64,000 nt of DNA from NCBI GenBank assembly GCA_016212925.1, contig JACRDF010000010.1, forward strand, positions 124,001-188,000, given 5' to 3'. The number at the start of each line of letters is the position of its first letter. Position 1 is the first letter of the stretch. This stretch comes from Desulfomonile tiedjei (GTDB lineage Bacteria > Desulfobacterota > Desulfomonilia > Desulfomonilales > Desulfomonilaceae). The notes beneath the pieces were generated by a model. It made no database searches, was not told the DNA's origin, and saw nothing but the letters and a program-made list of their open reading frames with translations. The position numbers were made by a program, and so were the translations under genes. Below are positions 1-5,938 of this stretch, one piece after another.

Positions 1-531
1 GGGTAGCGGGTGGTGGAGCACGATTCTCATCTGGAAGAAAAGGGTCCTTTGAGACCTGGATGAAACCGGAGAGATTGCTGCTTGCGCTTTGGAGATTCAT
101 GGGACCGAATAATTTCGGAACCTGGGATTGTGACCATGAATTGGAGCACCTTTCGTGAAACCAATATTTTATTGTTAAACCTTTTGACCGGGCCTGTCAA
201 TTGTGTTGCGCTTTCTTCTCCATCGTTCTGAATGCTAGCCGCTAGCTTGCATAAAGACAACCGTGCTTGACCATGTGCGTTCGGTGAAGTACATTGGCAA
301 AATCGCGAGTATAGACTTTTACAGCTACTTGACGACTGTTTTACCTCCATCAGGTCTGTGCGAGGAAACACAAGGAACTCGTCGGGGTCAGAGGGACTGC
401 CCGTGTTCCGGGTAATGGAAAAAGAACCGCTGGCAGAAATTAAATCACGATCGCCAAGGATGCTGTCCCCTTTGCGGGAAATCTCCTAGACCCAAGGGTC
501 ACTGCGAGAATTAATTGAGGCTAGGGCTAAG
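1..531. other. Intergenic region without a supported gene
   Basis: About 530 bases before the first convincing gene. The only long open frame (minus strand, roughly 27-371) has no recognisable domain, a composition unlike the real genes here and no ribosome-binding site, so it is not called. No tRNA, terminator or clear palindrome was seen. Confidence 0.5.
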
Positions 532-1173
532 ATGTTGGACAATCGACGAGCTTACGACATAAGTGTAGTTCTGGGCGAAGAGTCCATAGACTATCCTGGA
601 GATACGCCCTATTCCAGGGAGTTGATACGTAAACTCAAAGACGGTGACCTCTGCAATCTCTCCAAGCTCACGATGAGCCCTCATTGCGGGACCCACGTTG
701 ATTTCCCAGCTCATTTCGTATTAGGCGGGAAGACGGTTGATCAGTACTCTGTAACGGATTTCATCCTTCCCGCGAGTGTTGTGGAAATTGAGGATAAGGA
801 AGCGATCCGCCCCTGCGAGCTGGAAAATCTCCTTGTTGAGCCTGGGGATGCCCTCTTGTTCAAGACAGAGAATTCCCGGCAGGGCTGGTGCCGCTGTGCA
901 CTGTTCTTAGAGGAGTTTGTCTACATGATCTCTGACGCAGCAGATCTCTGTATCGAGAAAGAGGCCGCGCTAGTGGGGATCGACTACATCACCATTGAAC
1001 GATACGGAGACAACGCGTTTCCCGTACATCGAAAGCTCCTGGAAAACAACTTACTGATCTTGGAGGGCACTGATCTCTCGCAAGTCCCACCTGGGCGCTA
1101 CACCCTGATCTGCCTTCCAGTGAAGATCAAAGGCTGTGAATCTTCTCCGGTTCGAGCGATCCTTTTGGCATGA
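532..1173 (+). CDS. Cyclase-family metal-dependent hydrolase (kynurenine formamidase-like)
   Basis: A 213-residue protein of the cyclase / KynB-like family (PF04199), soluble zinc or manganese hydrolases acting on formamides, lactones or polyketide-type substrates. The family signature HCGTHVDFPAHF lies at residues 51-62, supplying metal ligands His51, His55 and Asp57 and the nearby His61. The N-terminal DISVVLGEESIDYPGD and the C-terminal EGTDLSQVPPGRYTL segment also fit the family, and the length matches its usual 200-260 residues. The ATG follows a weak AGGG-containing leader. No tryptophan-degradation genes are nearby, so the substrate is unknown and KynB itself is not claimed. It stands alone, transcribed toward the truncated yifB. 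Confidence 0.85.
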   Translation: MLDNRRAYDISVVLGEESIDYPGDTPYSRELIRKLKDGDLCNLSKLTMSPHCGTHVDFPAHFVLGGKTVDQYSVTDFILPASVVEIEDKEAIRPCELENLLVEPGDALLFKTENSRQGWCRCALFLEEFVYMISDAADLCIEKEAALVGIDYITIERYGDNAFPVHRKLLENNLLILEGTDLSQVPPGRYTLICLPVKIKGCESSPVRAILLA

Positions 1174-1448
1174 CGAAAAATCGTGGATCTGAGCCGAATT
1201 CCTCAATTGTCGTGGAAAGCACCAGAAGAGGGGGCAATGTGCTACCTCGATATGAACATCCTCGACGTCAATCTCGCGTCGGAGCAACTCAGCGGCTCGT
1301 CTAAGCAGGAAGCGCTGGAGGAAGACAGTGGCGGAGGCAGGCTCAAAAGTGTTATGTGCCTCTATCAAGCAGGCTCGACGACAACCGTATTAGGTAGAGA
1401 CTGGGTAGTTCTGAAAATAATGCGAGGTCATATCAAATAGCTATAAGT
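1174..1448. other. Gap between cyclase gene and yifB remnant
   Basis: An 85-codon plus-strand open frame (1183-1440) fills most of this gap but resembles no family I recognise and has no good ribosome-binding site. The gap is where the lost half of yifB would be expected, but I cannot read ATPase sequence in any frame. Confidence 0.35.
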
Positions 1449-2135
1449 TCAAGATGCTCTTATATAAGGACATAACTCCAGCACATTGTGCCCGCCGGAT
1501 GCAGCCACTTCAACGGCCCTCTTAGCGAACTCCTGTCCTTTGATTTCATTGAAATCGACAGGATATCTTCCGAAACGAGGAGATATTTCCTCGGGCTTCT
1601 GTTTGGCAGGCTCAAGAGGCACGCGATCCATAAGAAACCCGGTGGTGGTCAACAGGTTTGACACCCCCAGCACGTCGATTCCTTCCACGACCGCGGCTTC
1701 TCGGGCATTCACCTCCGGGAGGATAAGGCCCTTGAAGCCTAGATCTCGGGCTGCCAGCGCAAGGGACAACGCGCCTTTGACCGACTTCACTCGTCCGTCC
1801 AGGGAAAGCTCGCCCACCAGGATGTAATCTTTCAGCTTGTCGGTCGGGAGCATATTCAGAGCGGCCAGAATTCCTATCGCGATAGGCAGGTCAAAGCCGG
1901 AGCCTTCTTTCTTGAGGTCCGCGGGTGCGAGGTTCACCGTGATCCGACGAGAAGGGAAGGGGTATCCACTGTTGACGATGGCGGACTTCACGCGCGCGCT
2001 GCTCTCTTTGACCGCATTGTCCGGCAGACCCACCACGGCAATGGACGGCAGGCCGCCGGGGTACACGTCGATCTCAACCTCGACAGGATGGGCGTCGATT
2101 CCGATGAGAGTTCCTGAATGCACACGCGCAAGCAC
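1449..2135 (-). pseudogene. Truncated YifB/ComM-like Mg-chelatase-family protein
   Basis: Intact YifB/ComM proteins are about 500 residues: an N-terminal Lon-protease-like domain followed by an AAA+ Mg-chelatase ATPase; ComM promotes branch migration in natural transformation. This reading frame gives 228 residues that match only the N-terminal domain (LARVHSGTLIGIDAHPVEVE near the start, SLDGRVKSVKGALSLA in the middle). It ends as GGHNVLELCPYIRAS exactly where the Walker A loop should begin (normally GGHNVLMIGPPG). The GTG at 2135 is chosen because it follows AGGGG and gives the usual VLARVHSG start; the reading frame is open further upstream but runs into a repeat. The ATPase half is absent, so it is very probably inactive. 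A sequence like the cut end recurs at 4439 and 5188. Confidence 0.85.
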
Positions 2136-2185
2136 AATGAGCCCCTGTGTTCGCCTTGATAGCGATGTGCGTTCAAAAGAGTAAA

Positions 2186-2225
2186 GTGCGGGGAGAACGT
2201 TTTTGTAAAAAGGTTCTCCCCGCAC
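2186..2225. repeat. GGGGAG-type palindromic element, copy 1
   Basis: Thirteen-base complementary arms (GTGCGGGGAGAAC and GTTCTCCCCGCAC) enclose a TTTTTGTAAAAA-like centre. It is followed by ACCCCTCTCCAAAAACTT and then by the perfect palindrome at 2252. The same layout recurs near 33021, and related pieces occur at 8927 and 20131. It lies just upstream of the yifB remnant. Confidence 0.8.
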
Positions 2226-2251
2226 CCCTCTCCAAAAACTTCTGTATCATG

Positions 2252-2296
2252 GCCGGCTGGGCAGCATCCGCCGTCGGCGGATGCTGCCCAGCCGGC
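2252..2296. repeat. Perfect 21-bp palindrome with constant tip, copy 1
   Basis: Left arm 2252-2272 and right arm 2276-2296 are perfect reverse complements with a 3-nt loop (GTC). The tip is TCCGCC-GTC-GGCGGA, shared with the palindromes at 19966 and 33086, although the outer stem differs in all three. Confidence 0.9.
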
Positions 2297-2507
2297 AAGC
2301 TACGGATTTTCTTGAAACGCGCACGGGAGAACTTCCTTACAAGAGAGGCTTCCCCCATAATTTGTCTGTTTGAAGCAAAATCGTATGAACCCGTCGCGGC
2401 CAGCCCAAGGGACTACCGCGGACGGAATTCTATCACACAACACCGGACGATGCGCGATAAAAGGAACGTGGTAAGGGTTCGCCGCGCATGACCGATGCAT
2501 CGCATAA

Positions 2508-2600
2508 CGCTCGTAGGATGTGGTAAGCGAAGTAAACCGCATCGCTAGCGCGAAAAGAGCGAGGCAACTCGAACGATACGGTTCCCGCCGACCACCACAC
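2508..2600. repeat. GATGCGGTT/ACCGCATCCTA repeat, divergent copy
   Basis: Holds AGGATG, AACCGCATCG, CGCGAAAAGAGCGAG and CGATACGGTTCCCG in the same order as the better copy at 28763. Two shorter copies lie at 26217 and 27316. It sits in the 540-base non-coding stretch before the gene at 2764. Confidence 0.6.
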
Positions 2601-2763
2601 CTTAGTCGCTGCCACTTGCAGTAACGGGCGGTCCCCCGGTTTGTCCCGGCTGGATGATAACCTCGCCCGCAACATTCTTCTTGACCTTGCTGTCATTCTC
2701 GGGTTTTGATCAATTCATCATTTCCGTTGAAAATCAGGTTGATTTTTTTCAGAGGGGGACCGC

Positions 2764-3885
2764 ATGGGGGAGGGAAGGAAGAAGATTTCGGTTTCCGAAG
2801 CTCTGGCGGACATCAAATCAGGCTTGTCCGACCGCGAGCTTGCGGAGAAGTACGGACTGAGCGGTAAGCAGCTCGAAATCCTGTTCACCAAATTGGTGGA
2901 GGCAGGTCAGATTGCTCAATCTGAGCTTGACGCGCGCAAGAAGGCCTTGTCCGGAACCATCGAACTGGACGAGGAACCGCCTGCCCAAGCCCCACTGGAA
3001 CCCTCCCCGGCACGCAGCAGAGAAGCAGTTCCAATAGTACCCACGGCTTCAGGCCAACCGGTGCTACCAGATGAGGTGGCCCGGCGGTATTCTCGCAATG
3101 CTGCCATGGGTATCTGCCTCAGTATTGTGCTCAGCATCTTCGGATCAATCCTTGGGCAGTTCGGCGACCTGTATGCGGTTGTTGGCATGATCCTAAGTGC
3201 CGTAAGTATCGGTCTTTATTTCTGGGGTTTCTATTGTCTCGCGAAGAAGAAGGGATACCACGGGGCATACGCGCTTCTAGGGCTCGTCCCCTGTCTTATA
3301 GGCCTCTTGATCATGCTGCTCCTGCCGGACAAATACTCCGAAGCCGCGCCAAAGTCCGGATGGCTGGTCGCATTGATAGTCGTGGCCGCGGGAATGGTGT
3401 TTGTGGCAGTTTTGGGCATCATTTTGGCCATAGCTATCCCGTACTACGTCGCATACAAGAGAGCGGCCTGCGATCGCATGGCCGGTCAGGAGTTAGCCCG
3501 CGTGCAAGAGGCCTATGATAAGTATCGGAAGGATCCGAACAATGGGACTCAGGCGCCGCCCGAGAGCTTGACTCATCTCCTGGGTCCTTATTACGGATGG
3601 CAAGGCACATCGGAGAGGTGCGATGTGCGCATCCATTACGACCGGGATGGGCAAACGGTTTCGGCCGTTTCGATCAAGGGAGCGCATCCGAGCGGTGTTA
3701 GCAGTCGGTACGTTTACAAAAGGCACTTGGGAGCCGGGCAGGAACAAGCTGCGGAAGTCGTGCCGCAGGCCGATGAATCGAGGTTCCTATCGTACCCGGC
3801 AAAAGCAACGGGTAGGGACCGGAGCTGTTTCTCCGCGGATGGAAGGCTCCTGGAGGAATGCATGAAGGCGGGGGAGAAAGAATGA
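2764..3885 (+). CDS. Membrane protein with N-terminal HTH-like region and pilin-like segment
   Basis: A 373-residue protein of unknown function. Residues about 8-50 (ALADIKSGLSDRELAEKYGL followed by a KLVEAG helix) look like a small helix-turn-helix or anchor domain found at the start of several deltaproteobacterial proteins. A Pro/Ala/Glu-rich linker (68-105) follows, then four hydrophobic segments (about 113-131, 137-159, 168-187 and 200-228). The last runs into AIAIPYYVAYKRAACDRMAG, which recalls the N-terminal helix of type IV pilins, and a 140-residue soluble tail. The ATG is preceded by AGAGGGGGACCGC. The pilin resemblance is by eye; there is no prepilin peptidase site at the N terminus. 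It probably sits in the inner membrane. Confidence 0.75.
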   Translation: MGEGRKKISVSEALADIKSGLSDRELAEKYGLSGKQLEILFTKLVEAGQIAQSELDARKKALSGTIELDEEPPAQAPLEPSPARSREAVPIVPTASGQPVLPDEVARRYSRNAAMGICLSIVLSIFGSILGQFGDLYAVVGMILSAVSIGLYFWGFYCLAKKKGYHGAYALLGLVPCLIGLLIMLLLPDKYSEAAPKSGWLVALIVVAAGMVFVAVLGIILAIAIPYYVAYKRAACDRMAGQELARVQEAYDKYRKDPNNGTQAPPESLTHLLGPYYGWQGTSERCDVRIHYDRDGQTVSAVSIKGAHPSGVSSRYVYKRHLGAGQEQAAEVVPQADESRFLSYPAKATGRDRSCFSADGRLLEECMKAGEKE

Positions 3886-4067
3886 GCGAGCAGTATGTGG
3901 TTCCGGGCGATCATCGCATCCTACACGCGGCTGCACAACCGAGATGAGCCTGGAGCGGACTTGATCCCTTTTCCCTCAGATGGGGGACCTGAATTTTAGT
4001 TGCCAGAAGGACCAATTCATGACAAGAATGGTCCCAGCTATTGCACTGTGGAAAGGAGGATGTGGGT

Positions 4068-4337
4068 ATGGTTAAGAAATCCACTGTAATTTTTACAATC
4101 CTTGCGTTGCTGGCATTTGGAGCTTGCACGTGTTGGGGCTATACGGTCACCAAGTGGCCGGTACCCGGTATACCGAACACCGTTTACGGTCCTGACGCCG
4201 GTTTCGGTCCTGGTCCCGTCATGCCTGGGCATTATCAAACGAATCCTTACCAGACTCCCATGTACAACTACGGGATGCCGCCAAATGTCAATCCTTACCC
4301 TGGGGCCTTCGGTTATGGTTCGCCCCGACGATATTGA
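4068..4337 (+). CDS. Small exported Pro/Tyr/Gly-rich protein
   Basis: An 89-residue protein. The ATG at 4068 is preferred because GAAAGGAGG lies 8-9 bases upstream and because translation from it begins with a typical signal peptide (MVKKSTVIFTILALLAFGAC). A cysteine follows LAFGA, so a lipoprotein is possible, but the lipobox is poor. The mature part (about 65 residues) is rich in Pro, Tyr, Gly and Asn, without charged clusters, and resembles low-complexity surface or periplasmic proteins. Similar tiny exported proteins occur at 41607 and 62895. Function unknown. Confidence 0.7.
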   Translation: MVKKSTVIFTILALLAFGACTCWGYTVTKWPVPGIPNTVYGPDAGFGPGPVMPGHYQTNPYQTPMYNYGMPPNVNPYPGAFGYGSPRRY

Positions 4338-4357
4338 TCCTGAAACAACCAGCTTTT

Positions 4358-4377
4358 AGTGGGGGGCTACCCCCACT
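4358..4377 (+). terminator. Strong hairpin after the small exported gene
   Basis: AGTGGGGG and CCCCCACT pair over 8 bp around a GCTA loop, 20 bases past the stop codon. No T-run follows, so it may be an mRNA-end stabiliser rather than an intrinsic terminator. Confidence 0.4.
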
Positions 4378-4438
4378 CCAGTCCTGCAAATTTGCGGCGA
4401 CAGGCTGGACAAGGAGGCAGTGGGCTTCATTTGGGGAA

Positions 4439-4463
4439 GCATCAACTAAGGACATAACGCCAG
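4439..4463. repeat. 25-bp direct repeat, copy A
   Basis: Begins GCATCAACTAAGG and ends ATAACGCCAG. It matches 5188-5212 at 23 of 25 positions. The two copies bracket the gene at 4493-5149. A shorter match (AAGGACATAACTCCAG) marks the broken end of yifB near 1467. Confidence 0.75.
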
Positions 4464-4492
4464 GGTATTGGGTTCCGAGCGGCAATGATGGG

Positions 4493-5149
4493 CTAATCAT
4501 AAGCATGATACAGGCTGAAGATGTCCCTCGCTTTCAATTTCTTCTCAAGTTCCTCATCTGAGTTATGTTCCTCACACAGGCGCTGCAGTTTTTCTGCAGC
4601 AAAACTCTTATCATATGAGACCCAGTACATGTCACCCGCACCTTCATCATAATGGCAAGAAGCCGATGGCTTGGTCTGAAGAAGGTCGGCAATTCGTTCA
4701 GATACAATAGGCAGACGCCCTGCTCCCTTGTATCCATCATGAGGTCCAGGATTGAGTTTCAGGTCCTTAATGTCTTCTGCGTTCACCTGAACAGGGTCTC
4801 GGAGTGTGACAAGCCCGTTCGCTACTGGATATTTTATTGAACGGAGGTGGGTATAGACGGAGATTTTAGGTATCTTGGCCCGAGGGTCGAAGATGACTTT
4901 GGGGAATTCGATCTTGATCTCAGGTCCTTGCTTCTGCTTCTCACCATACGAACCCAATCCCAAGGCCGCCCAGTTGTCGTTCCAGATAGCATACCCCTTG
5001 ATCGTAGTGCCATCTCTGAGGCTTACAAGCACCCCCTTCAGCCTCCAGCATGCTATGCAATCTTCAGGACTTTGGGCATGACAGTCAGTCAGGACCAATG
5101 GGGTGAGCATAAGCGCCAACAACACCAAGGGAAGAATAGTACCCCGCAA
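4493..5149 (-). CDS. Exported hypothetical protein flanked by direct repeats
   Basis: The reading frame can start at 5191, but the TTG at 5149 is better placed: AGGAGG lies 7 bases upstream and translation then begins directly with a signal peptide (RGTILPLVLLALMLTP, cleavage probably after DCHA). That gives 218 residues. The mature part has a short CIACW motif, a beta-rich middle (GTTIKGYAIWNDNW) and a charged helical C terminus. I recognise no family. It is a single gene lying between two near-identical 25-bp direct repeats (4439-4463 and 5188-5212), which suggests it arrived or could move as a unit. No integrase or attC-like structure was found. Confidence 0.7.
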   Translation of the reverse strand: MRGTILPLVLLALMLTPLVLTDCHAQSPEDCIACWRLKGVLVSLRDGTTIKGYAIWNDNWAALGLGSYGEKQKQGPEIKIEFPKVIFDPRAKIPKISVYTHLRSIKYPVANGLVTLRDPVQVNAEDIKDLKLNPGPHDGYKGAGRLPIVSERIADLLQTKPSASCHYDEGAGDMYWVSYDKSFAAEKLQRLCEEHNSDEELEKKLKARDIFSLYHAYD

Positions 5150-5187
5150 ACGAAGTCCTCCTTCTCGTGTATGGCTGCTTGCCCTCT

Positions 5188-5212
5188 GCATCAACTAAGG
5201 AGATAACGCAAG
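5188..5212. repeat. 25-bp direct repeat, copy B
   Basis: Same orientation as copy A at 4439, with two mismatches, about 40 bases upstream of the gene start at 5149. Confidence 0.75.
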
Positions 5213-5256
5213 CACGTTGTGGCAGACTGGCGGATCACTGGGCGAGAGCTTCCCCT

Positions 5257-5577
5257 TCAGAGGTCCAATTGGACGGAGATTGCCCTCGCAACTTCCTGCA
5301 TGTCCCTGGAATCGATCACACCTTCCATGTTGATCAAGCGTTTCTTGCTGACCGTTGTGATCTGATCGGCCATTGCCTTGACCCTCTTCTCTCTTAGGGT
5401 GACGTAGGCCTCACTGGGATACAGCCGCTCCACATTCGTTGTGAGGGGCACGACCTGGACCCTGTTCAAGAACTGGTTCGCTGCGTCGTTGCTGACAATG
5501 ACAGCGGGCCGCTGCTTCCGAATTTCGCCGCCCACGGAAGGGTCGAAGTTGACCCACCAGACCTCACCTCTTCTCAT
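5257..5577 (-). CDS. MazF/PemK-family endoribonuclease toxin
   Basis: A 106-residue type II toxin. MazF/PemK proteins cut single-stranded mRNA at short motifs. The N-terminal [20 protein letters not shown] carries the characteristic WWVNFDP...GGE..K element, followed by RPAVIVSND and QVVPLTTN strands typical of the SH3-like fold, and length is normal (100-120). The ATG at 5577 is preferred over the GTG one codon upstream. It overlaps the antitoxin gene by 14 bases, the usual antitoxin-then-toxin order, implying translational coupling. The pair looks intact. Confidence 0.9.
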   Translation of the reverse strand: MRRGEVWWVNFDPSVGGEIRKQRPAVIVSNDAANQFLNRVQVVPLTTNVERLYPSEAYVTLREKRVKAMADQITTVSKKRLINMEGVIDSRDMQEVARAISVQLDL

Positions 5578-5794
5578 CACTCACGTCCCCGCAAGTAGCC
5601 TCCGCCCAATCCAATGCCTCTGTTTCGCGTGCAGCGTCTTCGCCCATCTCCCGGTAAGCCGCGTATAGATCTTTCTTCACGACGTGGGGTCTGACGAGGT
5701 CTTCGACGAATCGGCTGATCTTCCCCGGACCGATGACCTTGCGCAGACCTTCGTAAACTTCTTCATCAATGGTCAGTGTTAGCTTTTTCTGCAT
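5564..5794 (-). CDS. Antitoxin of the MazF-type pair (ribbon-helix-helix-like)
   Basis: A 76-residue protein: a short beta strand ([15 protein letters not shown]) followed by helices ([14 protein letters not shown]), as in ribbon-helix-helix antitoxins, then an acidic C-terminal tail ([15 protein letters not shown]) suited to block the toxin cleft. The ATG at 5794 follows AGGGAG at good spacing and fits the family start; a longer frame to 5902 is open but its extra residues look non-coding. It should neutralise the MazF-like protein and repress its own promoter; two 8-bp direct repeats just upstream (5814-5832) could be its operator. Confidence 0.85.
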   Translation of the reverse strand: MQKKLTLTIDEEVYEGLRKVIGPGKISRFVEDLVRPHVVKKDLYAAYREMGEDAARETEALDWAEATCGDVSDEKR

Positions 5795-5813
5795 GGAAGC
5801 ACTCCCTTGGCTC

Positions 5814-5832
5814 TTGCACGTATATTGCACGT
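5814..5832 (-). promoter_or_regulatory. Tandem 8-bp repeat, candidate antitoxin operator
   Basis: TTGCACGT occurs twice with 3 bases between, so the centres are 11 bp apart (one helical turn), 20 bases upstream of the antitoxin start. Such spacing suits cooperative binding of ribbon-helix-helix dimers. The binding protein is inferred, not shown. Confidence 0.5.
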
Positions 5833-5938
5833 GTAATCGCCGGCTGTCAACCGTCCTGGCGATTTGTCTCTGCCGCGAGGCTGAGCAGGAATCGGTCAGC
5901 AAATCTGGCTATCGCTATATGGTGGACAAGGGCTGCTG

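Noticed and set aside
27-371. Minus-strand 114-codon frame at the left edge
   Set aside because: No family, no ribosome-binding site, serine- and lysine-rich chance composition.
1183-1440. Plus-strand 85-codon frame after the cyclase gene
   Set aside because: No recognisable motif and no start signal; could be real but cannot be supported.
4439-5212. Integron attC sites around the exported gene
   Set aside because: The ends contain GCGTTAT and ATAACGC, but the paired inner arms and the R core consensus are missing, and no integrase is seen.
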